Source: Onthophagus taurus
Taxonomy: Eukaryota; Arthropoda; Insecta; Coleoptera; Scarabaeidae
Reading direction: 5' to 3'
DNA: 64,000 nt
NCBI RefSeq assembly: GCF_036711975.1
Contig: NC_091971.1
Location: forward strand, 14,329,501 to 14,393,500
How positions within the stretch are numbered: the first letter of the stretch is position 1; each line of letters starts with the position of its first letter. Position numbers and translations under genes: made by a program. Below, piece by piece: positions 33,600 to 45,949 of this stretch. The notes under the pieces were generated by a model, which had not been told where the DNA came from, did not search any database, and saw only the letters and a list, made by a program, of their open reading frames with translations.

Positions 33600-35500
33600 T
33601 GTGTAATATGGAAATTAACATTGAAGAAGAAACTGATAAACCACGCAAACGCCAAAAACGTTCAGCATCATGGAAAAAAACCGTGATAAAATAATGAGAT
33701 GTGTAATGGCGGTAAATTTTAGAGAGCATGTACTCAAATATTTATTTACAAATATTCATCTGCTACTCTTTTGGAGATGCCTACATGTAGTCATAATACA
33801 AAGTCCTTCAGATGCTCTACAATCAGTAAATAAGGTATTTTTGGTTTCTATAGGCGATACTTCAGTACCCCGGAAAAACTGAAACATCTTTGAAAATTTT
33901 TTTATATTAAAACATATTGAATTTATCCAGACGATAACAGCAGGACAGGAATATCATTTTCCTTAACTTTTTTGATTTCGGATATTAAGAAAAAAGCTAC
34001 AAAACCTGTCTGCCGTGCAACATTTCTTAAAGTTCTGGGTATTACTAAACACACACTCAGAAAAATGGATTGTATTAAAAATATACTATAAAGTATAATA
34101 CGTTTACTACGAAAATTGACAGCGAGACGAGATTGTATTCAGTACAATAAATATAATGAATATAATACAATGAATTGCTGCATGTATAATATTTTTTCTA
34201 TAATACGATTCGTACAATCTATTTTTCTCAGTGCAGGGTAAGATTCCACAAGAAAAGAGGGGCGGTGATTCAAAGCAATTCAAATGCACAGATTCCCATT
34301 ACTGCAGGGAGTCGAAGACACTATCTCAGAACTGAAATCTCTATTTCAAAAATGTGGAGAATTTACGAAAAGCAGTTTCAAGATCCAGTTCTTAGTGCTA
34401 TTTCCGTTAGGTTACTGTGACTTTTTTAATATTGTGTTTGGAACACCACCAAGAGAAAATAAAGAAAGAAACCGACAAAACTAAAAAGACAGAATTTTTG
34501 TGAAGGGTTTTTAGCCTGCTGAAGGAAAAAAGGGATGGATTATTCACTATAAGCTTTGACTGCCAAAAGAATTTTGCTATTCCAAGACTTCCTGATCAGG
34601 CGACATACTACAGTAGGCAGTTGTAATTATATAACTTTTCTATTGTCTAAGATAGTTCCCAGGATCCTTTAAAAGGCAACACTTTTATACACCTGCGGAG
34701 AACATAAGTTACCAAAAGAATCTAATGAAATAGCGTCTTGTGTTTATCACAGACTAAAATATCTATTTTACAAGAATTTCTACACTACAATGCGTTGCAG
34801 ATAGCTGTGGACGCCAAAACAAAAATTCGATTCTCATGTTAATGCTTGGAAAGTAGATCCTACACAAGGCACCTTCAACTCTTGAAAAAATAGAATAATA
34901 ATAATAAACTGCCTTTATTTCCAGAGTAAAGAGAACAAAACAATAATAATAGTCACTATAATGCAAAATAAAGATAACCAAAAAAGAAAAGAAAACAATA
35001 TTTAAGAAGAAAAAAAATAACTTAAATACAAAACAGCTGGAAATCCTAAGGTGAAGTTCAGAATACGCCATAACATGGCACGCTTCTGCTCTTCCTTCAC
35101 ATTAAAATAATTGGACTTTTATTCGTTCCTGCTACATGCCTACTCCTAAAACTAAAACTATTAATTGTATTATTGTATGCATTATTCCTGTTCTTCGGCA
35201 TTCATTTATTCCACTATCGGGCGGTGTTTGCAGGGATAGAAAAAGTTATCAGATAGAAGGAGATACTTTTCCAACCAGAGGAATTTTACACAATTTTGCA
35301 AAGCTATGGCCAGGTATTTCAGGATCTTGATTGGAAGGTGAAGTTAATGCTATTATGAAGCTACCAGGGCGTAGCATTTCAAGTTTGCACCTTCCAAGCG
35401 TTTTTTTATTCAAAGGAATCAAAAAAAGAATAACATTCTTGTTATTCCTGTAAACACAGCAAGTCCTAAACAAATTTCTACCGAAAGAATCCTAAATGCT
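33600..35500 (+). pseudogene. Heavily decayed transposon gene with ADSCGRQNKN motif
   Basis: Scattered frames fit one old gene: a charged N-terminus (EEETDKPRKRQKRSASWKKT near 33610), CRATFLKVLGITKHTLRKMD near 34015, and ADSCGRQNKNSILMLMLGK near 34788. Insect genomes hold many uncharacterised transposon-derived genes with a DGCGGQNKN-type motif and an upstream C..TF..TL.I segment, which is the basis for the call. A second insertion lies at about 34886-35105. I cannot assign a superfamily. Confidence 0.45.
34886..35105 (-). mobile_element. Probable 3' fragment of a non-LTR element
   Basis: On the minus strand the segment ends GGAAATAAAGGCAGTTTATT followed by an ATT repeat, the look of a non-LTR 3' end with a polyadenylation signal and simple-repeat tail. 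It breaks the decayed gene around it. I cannot see the target duplication. Confidence 0.45.
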
Positions 35501-35987
35501 TCTAAAGTTCACGATATTGATAAGCATTATGGCGATAATTGGCAGCAGATCGACTCCTTTGAGATTTACAACCCCAAAAGAAACTGAAACAAGAATTTAG
35601 TGGATCCTTTAGCAATGTATTTCTGGTTTATCATTTAAGTGTTCTCTCTTATCATTTGGGTTAAATAAAGTTTATTTTGCATAATGGAGTTGTTATTGAA
35701 CACAAATAAAGTAAAAGTTAAAAATAAAATCGATAAAGTTGTCAAAACCGGCCAAATTGCAACCTAAATTCAAAATTTTGAAAAAAATGCTTGAAATATT
35801 TCATTTTAACACATACAATAATGACAATCTTATATCTTAAGCCACAACTAAAACAGCGGTAAAGTGTTTGAACTCTTATTTTTGCAGCTACAGTTTTTAT
35901 GCTTTCCAGAAAAAAAGTGTTTTTTGGACTTTAAATATTAATGTACTCATATAAAACAATTTTCTCAGCAACAAACTTTTACCCGTA

Positions 35988-38139
35988 TGTATGTAGTTTC
36001 ACGTGGGGGTGAGTTACTCACAGCACTTAGGCCCCAGCGGACCCTTTGTACGTCCCCACAATTTACTGTTCATTCAAGGGTCAGAAAACCAGCTCAATCT
36101 TTTCATGAACGTTAATATAGAACAGAAAGGTATGTTCCTTATATCCGAAATTTGGAGCCATGGTACTCCGAAAATAGATTTCCTTAAGTATACGAGGTTT
36201 GGACAGTCACAAACAATATGACTTACCGTCTCGTCTTCCATTTCACACCCTCTACAGAGGGGTGTATTCGCCAGCTTCATGTAAAACATGTGCTTACGTA
36301 ACCTGCAGTGTCCGGTCAGGAAGTGGGTGAGAAGCCTCAAGTCACTTTTCGATTTTCCCAGAAACTGAGTGGATGTCTTCCGGTCAGGGTAGAGCAGAGT
36401 TTTCTTAGCAAAGGCACCTACTGCTGTCCCATCCCATCTATCGCAAAAAGCTCGGTGGGAGATGGAGTTTATCAGTTTTGATGCTGTATTAACAGCTAGT
36501 GGTACAAACGGTTCAGGGGAGATCGGTGACTTGTTAGCCGCCCGTTTCGCCAACCTGTCCGCATGATCATGTCCTTTAATTCCGATGTGTCCTTTTCGCC
36601 ATTTTATCGTGACGTTGTTGTATACGTTTGCCTCTTCGAGTGATTGCCGACAGGACTTCACCAACGATGATGCAGTATGATGCCTGCCAACCGCCAGCAT
36701 AGCCTGTCTGCTATCAGTACAGATTACAACGTTTCTGCCGACTTTTTTGGAGTCGATAATCGCATCGGCTGCTATGTTTATAGCAATTAATTCGGCTTGA
36801 GCAGTCGTGCAATACGATCCTAACGAAGTGGAAAGGTGCAGCTGGAGATCGTGCGAGAAGATTCCCGCTCCGGAACCTCCAGCCTTCTTTGATCCATCAG
36901 TGTAGATGGTCAGCGTTTTGCCCGAGCTTGAGTTGCTCTGGGGTATCATTTCAATGCCAAAGTGTGGCTTGCCTAAGAAAGTAGGTGTAATGTAGTCTGT
37001 GCGAGCTTTAAGGAGGGGTTGTTTACTAACAGCCTCACTCCAGAGCTTGCTCCGGACTATTCCCATTTTAACAACCTGCTTTTCATTTACTGATCGCAAC
37101 CGAAGCAATGCCATCACGGCCACCTCCCTGATAAAAATATCTAGGGGCAGCACGTTTAACATAGTCTCCATTGCAATCGTAGGTGTAGATCTCATAGCGC
37201 CTGTGATTAGCAGGCAGGCCAGTCGTTGCAAATGATGCAGCAATGTAGCTTTATATGCATGTTTTAGTGCTGAGCACCAGACTATGGCTCCGTGAGCTAC
37301 CATGGGTCTTATCACAGAAGTGTAGATCCACATTGTAACTTTCGGATTTAATCCCCAAGTATTCCCAATAGCCCTTCGGCATTGGGTCAGTACAATCGTT
37401 GCTTTTTTGATTTTGCAACTAATGTGTGATGTCCAAGTTAGTCCTTTGTCCAAGATAACACCCAGATATTTCACCTCTGGAGCAAAGGTTAATGGATTAT
37501 TGCAGAAATTGGGTGGCGTTAAGTGTCCCAGTTTCTTCTGTTTAGTGAAGAGAACAGTCTCTGTCTTTTTAGGATTGACAGAGAGGGTATGTTATTCACA
37601 CCATCGTTCAACGAGTTTAAGTGCCTGCTGCATTCTGTAACAAAGAAAATTGTCAGGTTTACCTCTTAACAAGATAGCCACGTCGTCTGCGTAACCAACT
37701 GTGAAGAGATATTTATTATTTAACTCACGAATGAGATCATCAACTATTAAGCACCAGAGAAGCGGTGAGAGTACCCCACCTTGTGGGCAACCCTTAACCA
37801 CAGCTCTCTGTACTATGTGTCCTTTCGCCTTAGTCTGAACAACTCTGCTTGCTAGCATTGTTTTAATCCAGCCCGCGATGACCGATGGCACGCTTCGAGA
37901 TTCCAGTGCCAGGTTAATGCTACTAAAGGTGGTTTTGTCAAACGGTCCCTCTATGTCAAGGAAAGTTCCCAGGATGGACTCTTTCGAATCAAATGCTTGT
38001 TCGATGCGCCCCACTACCATGTGTAGGGCGCTATCCACAGATTTACCTTTGATATATGCATGTTGGTTGAAATGCAAAGGAAACGCTTTAAGTACATTCT
38101 CTCTAATGTAATGTTCACATAGTCTTTCAAGCGTCTTGA
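35988..38139 (-). mobile_element. LOA/I-type non-LTR retrotransposon (RT + RNase H), 5'-truncated, 15-bp target duplication
   Basis: AAACTTTTACCCGTA occurs at 35973-35987 and 38140-38154, exactly flanking 2152 bp. The insert opens mid-RT at its 5' side (38139) and ends, on the minus strand, with CTGGGGCCTAAGTGCTGTGA and an ACATACAT tail at 35988. Its coding region is listed separately. The precise duplication, the open frame and the short tail all indicate a recent insertion into an older foldback element. Confidence 0.93.
36074..38139 (-). pseudogene. Reverse transcriptase-RNase H polyprotein fragment with a single stop
   Basis: One frame runs from 38139 to 36074 with one in-frame TAA at 37592-37594. 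RT motifs: FNQHAYIKGKSVDSALHMV, LDIEGPFDKTTF (first Asp), VKGCPQGGVLSPLLWCLIVD, TVGYADDVAILLRG (catalytic pair). After the stop: VKYLGVILDKGLTWTSH, the thumb/connection, then RNase H with TLTIYTDGSKKAGGSGAG (Asp), TTAQAELIAI (Glu), VICTDSRQAM (Asp) and WRKGHIGIKGHDHADRLAK (His, Asp). A C-terminal CRGCEMEDETVSHIVCDCP zinc-finger-like motif closes it. RT plus RNase H without an LTR is typical of the LOA and I groups. The 5' ORF, endonuclease and early RT are missing. Confidence 0.93.
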
Positions 38140-38918
38140 AAACTTTTACCCGTAATTTCCTATCTACTTTCTTAGCTGATATCTTCCTTATTATTAGAGA
38201 TAGCGAAAAACTAAATGCATCACTTGAAAGCTTGAATCTTTCTTTATCTAAAACCGTCTAGAAACCTTATCGTCTAGAAAGAGCAGGAAATTTTCGATAA
38301 GATAGATATGGGTTCGAGAGTTTTCTCCTGGTCATATAAGAAAGTTATCGACCCGAGCAAGGTTTAAGAATGGCTAAAACGTATGAATTTAGCAGTTTTT
38401 GGCCAAAAACGTACTTGTGCAAGCACGTGATTATACACCATTAGAAAGAGCAGAAAATTTTCGATTAGATAGATATACTTCTATAGTTTTCCCCCTATCA
38501 AATAAGAAAGTTGTTTAGAGGAAGAGTATTTAAGCGTTTTTGCGTGTAGGGATGGATATTAAGGGTGATTTAAGCATGGCGCCGATAGATATTGACCGAG
38601 TTGAAGGAGCGCTCTTTCTGACTGTGATAACAGTTTTTTTAAATTCGGTTTTATAACAATTACAGAAGGCCTTGAAGTTTAGTAATTTTGAGCTATTTTA
38701 AATGCAGAGCGGTGTTCTTCATTTTTTATTGATCTTGACGAAAATTTCTTGCTATTTCTAGTCGATCGGTTTTAGATAGAGAAAGATTCAAGCTTTCAAG
38801 TGGTGCATTTAGTTTTTCGCTATCTCTAATAATAAGGAAGACATCAGCTAAGAAAGTAGATAGGAAATTACGGGTAAAAGTTTGTTGCTGGGTGGTTTGT
38901 TGCTATCGTCGCACGGGT

Positions 38919-41900
38919 AATTGAAAGAATGTTTAATGAGCAGATAATTTAATCAGCAGATTATATAAAGCTGTGACCAAAAAGTTTGTTTATCGTCCGT
39001 GTCGGATGAAGATCAGAATGGCCGAAATGTAGGAATGAAATAGGGAAAGCAGTCATTAGGTAGAAAGCATGCAAAAAAAGTAAATTTTTATCATCGTCTG
39101 ATTTGCTTAGTCGATCTTGTTTTGGCACCTTAAAATTTTTTACCGATTCTTGCATCTAAATATAATTTAAAACAATTAGGTTGAAAGAACAAAGAATTAA
39201 GTTCATTTAAAATCTTTTAACTTCTCATCTTTAGAGATGCATTTCGTCGAAATGTCGGAAAGGGGATTTAATTATTTATAATAATGGGTAGACGAGGAGC
39301 AACGGTGTCAAAACGGTTACGTAAATAAATATAAAGGGCATTTTTTTCTCTAATCTTTTACGGGAGCGTACATTGAACGAACCACCGACATAAACAAACC
39401 GTCTTAATGCCGTAACACGATACCAGGGTACAAGTAAAGGATAACAAACAGACGAAAATGCTCTCGTACAATTTGGAATATGCTCTGTATAAATCTTAAA
39501 AGATAAATGCGTGAGCCATATCGGTAGGTTAATAAACAACTAAAACCAGTTTGAATAAATTTAATCTAAATTCGAAGGCACTTCACTCGATGGCTTTCGC
39601 GTAAATCGAGTCACTTTATTATAATGTTCGGGCCAAAGCGAATTATTAGATGATATCATCGGTCCTCGTAAAGTTTCAAGTTGTATTTATATCGAATGCG
39701 TATATTAGATACTCAACGAGTGCACTGAAAACGAAGAATTCGCAATTTAATACTTTGTGTGACACAAAATTTGTTGAAAATTTTTACTAAAAAGAATAAG
39801 TTAAAGATTTTTTTTTAAAGAAAATTTAATAATAAACGATTATGACGACGGATATATATGACGGGATATCGTTTTATTTTGTTGCGCTTTTTTTAAATGC
39901 CTTTGAATTTCTTTTTATTTTTTGAGGTTTCTACCCGTCAGCTTTAATATATCATTTTATTTTTGGTAATTTTACTTTTTCATTGGTGGGACGAAAACTT
40001 CAAAAGTCTTACGTCGTCGGAAGCATTTCTCAGTTGAACTTAATAAATATTTAAAACAAAAATAAATTCTTTTAACACTCCCCAAATCATAACTAACAAA
40101 TAATGAAATTATTTCAGTTTTTTTTCTGAATTTAAATCGGGGTGAACTCTATTATTTATAAATGACGTTAACTTTTAGCCTTTTAATTTATCGCTTCTAA
40201 ACCGAATTGTACCAAGCCTTAGAAGTTTATTATCCACGATAAATTTCATTTTGTGACGTTCCAAGATTACAAGTGTCTATTAAAATGTTATACTTGTTAA
40301 TTTAAAATTTAGGAAATTCTCTCAATTCATTTCTTAATCATGCCTATTAATATAAAAGGAAGGAGGAAGTCGTTTTTTATCAGTTTGAATGGATTGTTTT
40401 TAACACGTGAAATAGGAAGGTTAATATTTTGAGTCGATTGTCAAAGCAACACCGTTAACTGTCCACCAAGACGCACAAACACTCCAATTATGTAGTGTTT
40501 ACGACCGGGTTAAATTCGGAGTTCGTTATACCACGTCCTGAAATCAACATTTACCGAAACTCCAAAGGAACTGCTGGTTACCACAAGGAAGCATAGAAGA
40601 AGGGAGTTTATGTTATTACTAAGAATTACCTAGGCGATAAGTTTTGCTGGAAAAGTAATATGATTTATTGGTAAAATTTATTAGTATGGAAAGTTGGCAG
40701 TACATCGACCGGGAATATAAAATTCTTAGAACTGTAGCAAAATCCTAACCCAAATTCGAATATAAATAGAGTTTTGTTGCCGTCTGATGTGTCTAATGTC
40801 TATTTTCGTAGATTATCCACCGTAAATCGTAGATAATAAAATGCTCCCCAAAGTCTATTTATACCAGTTCAAAATTTTTAAACACTTTTTTTTCTTAATT
40901 AAAAAAATTTCGAGAACATTTATTTCGTTAATCATGGACGAGCGGACATCAAACGACCAACGTTCTGGCGATTATGAAGATTAACTGGCACTGAAACGAC
41001 TTTTTTTTATTGATTCGTTACCCGTTTTTTTCCTTCCGAGATCGTAAACACGATTTTAGTCTATTTTCTCATTTATATTGTGTTATTTAAAGATTTCATT
41101 TGAACGTTTCGCATCTTCTAAACTTTTATTGACTAATTAATTAAAAGCTTTGGAATGTTTTGGGAAAGACAAATGGGAAAAATAGTTTACAAAAATAATA
41201 AAGTATTAAAAAACGAAATGTTAGAATTATAAATTATGATGTTCTATTTGGAAAAAAAATGAGAGTTAAATTTGTATTAGCAAATACTATAAAAAGTTAC
41301 AATATTTTATGTGAAATAAGGATGTAGAGATGTTATAAACTAGTATTTTTGTGGAACAGCTGCAATATGTTTCTGTTCCTAAAAAGTAATAGTTCTAAAT
41401 ACTGTAACAACTGTTTTACTGTTCCTTGTGATATAGCATAAATCACAAAATGTCAAAATTGGATGATTGTTCTTAATAAAATCAACTGTAATATAACTAC
41501 TACAACTGATGGAGAAAAACGTTATTAATAAAAAATATTCTTAATGCATCAAGAAATGATAATCCATACTTATTTCACATTTATCTATTATCAGTTTCTA
41601 GTTATATAGTATAAATCACAAAATGTCAAAATTGGACGATTTTTCTAATGCAGCAAGAAATCATAATCCACTCTTATAGTGTATGTGTTAAGTTGGCAAT
41701 CTATTTCTTCAAAAAATCTGTCATAACTATCACGCCATTAGTCTTAATATCTAGTTTTTCAGCAGAGAAAATAGCCAATTTTTCTACCAAAGTATTTGTA
41801 TGCGTTTTTCTAGAATAAGTATAAGGTCTCTGTCGCAAAAATGATTTCTGTTTTAACACTGAGGTTGTAGTTTGAGAAAGAGTTGCTATGATTTGATAAG

Positions 41901-42432
41901 AACAAATGGTCCACTCAACGATAAAAATCTAAACATAGCAGAATTCTTACCAAATTGCCAGGATCAGAAGAAATAGTACTATATGTTGCTATTCTCTTTA
42001 ACTTGCATCGTCAACACATTGCCATTCTGATCTGTCAGATTTTTGATCATCCGTTCTACAATTCTCTTTACTCCTCCGTCTCTCTGCATCCCTTGTAGAT
42101 GTTCCATGCTATTTTCAGTGCTTTTATGTGTCGTATTATATCTGCAGCATCAATGAGATAGTCCAATTCATGGGTCATTATTATTCTCCACATTCCAACA
42201 TTATCTTGTTTCGGTCCATACATCGTAAAATCCTTCTTTCAAACGGTTTTAATTGGCTTGTAATTTGTTTAATCTCCAGTCGATCTGGTTCATGCCCCAC
42301 ATCCAGAGAAGATCTTGAGTTTCGATTATCTGCCTAGTATTTTACTCATCATTAGGTGTTTGTAGGCAAAGCAGCACCTATTGCCGCTATGTATTCTAGC
42401 CTCGATGTCTCTTCTTTGGATTTTTCTAGTCT
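38919..42432. other. Long AT-rich intergenic region
   Basis: No gene is recognised over 3.5 kb. Two short motifs, GGATGAAGATCAGAATGGCC GAAATGTAGG (about 39004) and GAGATGCATTTCGTCGAAATGTCGG (about 39234), recall decayed hammerhead cores in direct order. A diverged direct repeat (TATAAATCACAAAATGTCAA at about 41437 and 41610, each followed by AATGCA/GCAAGAAAT) lies at 41430-41680. The block 39280-41400 shows nothing I can name. Confidence 0.45.
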
Positions 42433-43250
42433 CCATATACGAGGGCGAATCAAATATGAATCGGAGTTTTGCTCTTTTATTCACACATTTTTCCCACCGA
42501 ATTGGAGGTTTTTTAATTCCGTCATTAAAGAATGAATCTGGTCGAACGTTTCTACATCTTCGTCACCATCAAAGTGATGACCTCCCAGTTCTTCTTTGAG
42601 TAGCTTAAACATGTGGTGGTCACACGGCGATAGATAACAACTGTAGGCCGGATGTTCCCGTGTTTTCCAATGAATTTTGTACAATTTTCTTTGGGTTAAT
42701 GTAGCTGTGTATGGTCAAGCGTTATCATGGAGCTGAATCGCAATTCAAATAGGCATGTCTCTCCTTTTTCGTCGATAGGCCAATTTCACTTCATCAAGCA
42801 GTTGGCAGTAGTACGCATCAATGAGCAATATGCAATCCCAAAAAATCGTTACAAGAACTTTACTAGCAGAACGACGAGTCTTGGCTTTCCGTGGTGCTTC
42901 TTCTCCAGGTTTTCGCCATTCCATGCTTGTCTACTTAACTCCGGGGTGTAATGATACACCAAAAAGTCTGACCTTACATGATCTTTTGTCAAAATACGTG
43001 AAACCCGCCTTGCCGACACTTTTCAGTAACCCAAATCATCTGAAATGATTTAATATTCATTTGATATATTATTTGATTTTATTAATATTCCGACGTATGC
43101 AGCAATTTCTCATATTGTAAGTAGACGGTTTCCTTCAGTCATCTCAAGGATTGCAAGAAAATTCGTCTCATTGGTGTTTGTTCGCGGTTGGTGTGCATGG
43201 GTCTCATTTGGCACTGACTTTCGGTCATCGGGAAATTTTATGTGTCAGTC
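42433..43250 (-). pseudogene. mariner-family (DD34D) transposase remnant
   Basis: Reading leftward, broken frames give the order of a mariner transposase: an N-terminal TEGNRLLT region, then SMEWRKPGEEAPRKAKTRRS with SASKVLVTIFWDC (first core Asp region shifted), LLDEVKLAYRRKR, QLHDNA (second Asp), and KIHWKTREHPAYSCYLSPCD with HHMFKLLKEELGGHHF (third Asp in SPCD) and a C-terminus ending GGKNV. Several stops and frameshifts. The SPCD motif, rather than PDLNPIE, marks mariner against Tc1. Confidence 0.85.
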
Positions 43251-43324
43251 GTAGATTTGTGTCCTTGAAAGCGTTATTTCAGCGAACTGAGTTAGTCGAT
43301 GCAAAATTTAGGCAGGTTCTACTC

Positions 43325-43510
43325 CCTCCTGCGACAAAAATTTAATAATAATGCGTTGCTCAATAGATGTGTGAATGAGAGCGTTAAAAAAAGGCCGGAA
43401 AATATTTGATTTGCCTTCTTTTTTGAGGTTTCTTTTGTGAGTTGAGTAAAATGTTTCTTCTGTTCTTCCTTAGTACGACTTAGAATTACTATATCATTTG
43501 CGTAGTGCAT
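43325..43510 (-). pseudogene. Reverse-transcriptase scrap
   Basis: MHYANDIVILSRTKEEQKKH followed by FTQLTKETSKK matches the YADD box and following helix of a non-LTR reverse transcriptase, with the second catalytic Asp region altered (YAND). Only about 40 codons resemble the family. Confidence 0.6.
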
Positions 43511-44040
43511 CTAATTATGTTTTTAGTTATATCTGCAATTTTTTCATAGCTTAATTCTCCACTAATGCAGAATAATCATAATTAACACTGAATATATAAA
43601 TTCATTTAAACGTCCTTTTTGCTGATCTTCTGACGGTATATTTTTGCTTTTGCACTTTTTTGTATATCCTTTTTGTTTAATTTTATATTATACATTTGCT
43701 ATTGATTAAAGTTTTGTGAATTATTATTGTTTATTTTGTTTTTCAAAAAAACCCATTCAAAATTATTCTAACCGTCTAAAAAGATTTAATTAAAGATAAA
43801 TTTTTTAACCCAAAAACAAATGTATGTTACGCAAAGTTACGTTTTCTTTATGTCTGCAACGTCTTCGAAGACTTGGAGTTTATGTCCGAGGTCGTAAAAG
43901 AAGTACTAAAACACTGAAGAAGATAAAATATGAACTGTTTTGTGACTTCCTCTATGTCTTTTGGTGTTTCCTTTTTGAAGCTTTAACATTTAATTTTAAC
44001 GATCGAAATCTTGTATCTTTTGTTATTCTTTAACTTTTAT
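43511..44040. other. AT-rich spacer
   Basis: No supported gene. The open frame at 43824-44033 is not recognised and overlaps the 3' side of the LRR gene. Confidence 0.4.
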
Positions 44041-44066
44041 TTTTTTTTATTGACATACATTTTATT

Positions 44067-45462
44067 TTAGCAAACCGGTTTTCTTGGACTACCTGGTGCG
44101 GCGGGAATTTTGTTATAATATTTAAAGTTAGTCAAATTTCTCGGATAAGTGAATTCATCTTCGATGATATTCCGTTTAATTTTAAGTTCAACCGCACACC
44201 CATGATCCATAACCCCGTAATAGCGATGCTTATAGTGATCTTCAGGGACGTAAGCGTGATATAAGAGTCCATCAACTTCGTAAATTCTCACGTCAAGTCG
44301 TTCAGGATCAAATGCGCCTACCTTTATTAATCTATCCAGTTCCTAAAAATAACGAGTTTTATTTTTATTTTTATAAATGAATAGGTATTAAGAACTTACA
44401 CATAACGCTTCTTTTCCAATGTTATTTCCCCACATATAAAGCATTCTCATTTGATACGGTTTCTTAATTGTATACAATAAATCTCTTATAGAAATATCAT
44501 CGATGCAATTTCTTGAAATATCCAAAAGGCGTATTTTCGAAAATGGAAGATGTTTAGATAATGCTTTACATCCAGTTCCTTTTATGCTGTTTCCACAAAC
44601 ATTTAACCCTAAAAGTGGTGGTCTCGTTCGTAACCATCTCGCGATTAATTCTACTCCATGATCACCAAATTGATTGTTACCTAAATCCAACATTATAAGA
44701 GTTGTATTAAATTTCATTCCATAAAGCATTCTTTCAATGTCATGACCATCAAATCCACATTTTTGCATATGAAGTTCATATAATGTTGTATTCATTTTTA
44801 ACATATTTCCAAGATGTTCTGCTAAATCTCCGCTATCATAGGTATAATATAAACTACTTGGAATTATTCTAGACATATCAAAAATTCTTATACTTGTATT
44901 CGTTGAATAATCTGATCTTAAAATTGTCATAAGAAAAGGGACGCTAGCCATGGTTTGATCTGTATCGCCTAAATCAAGATGAGTTATAGTATTATTTTTT
45001 TGCAATAACATTCCAATGAAACGCCCGCCTTCCTTTCCTAATTTATTTCCTGTTAATTTTAAAGTTTTTAATTTTAAAGTATCCACTACCATATAAAGTT
45101 GTTCGATCGATTTCCATGTTAAACTACACGAAGCCATATTTAAATGTCTCATGTTGTTCTCATTTTTAAGATACATCGTTTTGAAAAGGTACATTCCTTT
45201 ATCACCAATGTTGTTGTAACATATATCTAAATCGACTACATCTGGATTATCATTTAAAAAGTCGCAAATTGGCATCATATCCGAACAATCTAAACGTACC
45301 CTTTATAAAACAAAGATTTTTAAAAAATGAAGGGTTTTTAATTTTTGCAACTAACCCCTTTCTTTGGTCTAATTCCCTGCCTTTTAATCTCAAAGATTTT
45401 GTTCCGTCTGAGTTCTTCTCGCAGAACAATTGTAAAAAAATTGGCGTTAATAAGTTTTCCAT
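44067..45462 (-). CDS. Leucine-rich-repeat protein, LRRC34-like (three exons)
   Basis: CDS is complement(join(44067..44342, 44400..45300, 45356..45462)): 427 residues, near the LRRC34 length. Introns of 57 and 55 bp have GT-AG ends, and the joins keep the frame (KEALC|ELDRL; QRKG|VRLDC). The start is the ATG at 45462 (MENLLTPIF). At least seven ribonuclease-inhibitor-type LRRs are visible, such as DLDICYNNIGDKGMYLFKTM, LKLTGNKLGKEGGRFIGMLL, MLDLGNNQFGDHGVELIARW and LLGLNVCGNSIKGTGCKALS. These are followed by a non-LRR tail with RLDVRIYEVDGLLYHAYVPE and an end rich in Pro/Arg (PGSPRKPVC). LRR proteins of this type are scaffolds; LRRC34 is linked to germ cells and nucleoli in vertebrates, but the role here is unknown. 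AATAAA follows the stop at once on the minus strand. Confidence 0.8.
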
Positions 45463-45546
45463 AATAATATGAAAACGTTTTAAAATAAAACAGTCAAGTT
45501 TTGAAATGTCAAAATGAATATTACAGAGTAAAAATGTTAACGTCAA

Positions 45547-45949
45547 CTATATTAATGGTATTCATCTATACTTTTTTAATTAATTAAAATTCGTATAACA
45601 ATACATCTCTTTCACTTATACATTATAGATACATTGTACAAGGCGCATTTTTATAATTTTAAAATAAAAATATCTGCGTTTAAATAAAAATAACACAGAT
45701 ACAGGAATGTTAAATTTACCCAAATCCATTTGAGATGTAAAACAATGTGGTTCAGTTTAAAGTAGGTTTAGGTAATAACTGCAGTTTCCTTTTTTTTGTC
45801 ACTCTTCCTGTTACTAGTACTGAATGTCTTTGTTGTGGCTCTGCGAAAATCGTTGAATTGAAACCATTAATGTTATTGTTATTGCTGCCGGGCTGATCTA
45901 TTACAACTTAAGCCGTTGAAAAGTTCAGGGCAAATGTAGGTTCTTGATC
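45547..45949. other. Spacer upstream of the LRR gene
   Basis: It contains the presumed LRR-gene promoter (AT-rich, no clear box seen) and ends at the degraded retrotransposon. Confidence 0.35.

Larger units (their letters stand above)
35966..38918. mobile_element. Second foldback element of the 10694 family, split by a LOA-type insertion
   Basis: The right end (38140-38918) runs GATAGCGAAAAACTAAATGC ... inverted copy ... AAAAGTTTGTTGCTGGGTGG TTTGTTGCTATCGTCGCACG, matching the ends of the 10694-12066 element. Only about 20 bp of the left terminal repeat (CAGCAACAAACTTTTACCCG) remain left of the insertion, and the outermost left bases are lost. Internal repeats GAAAGAGCAGGAAATTTTCG and GAGTTTTCTCC are shared by both copies. 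It has no coding capacity of its own. Confidence 0.8.
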
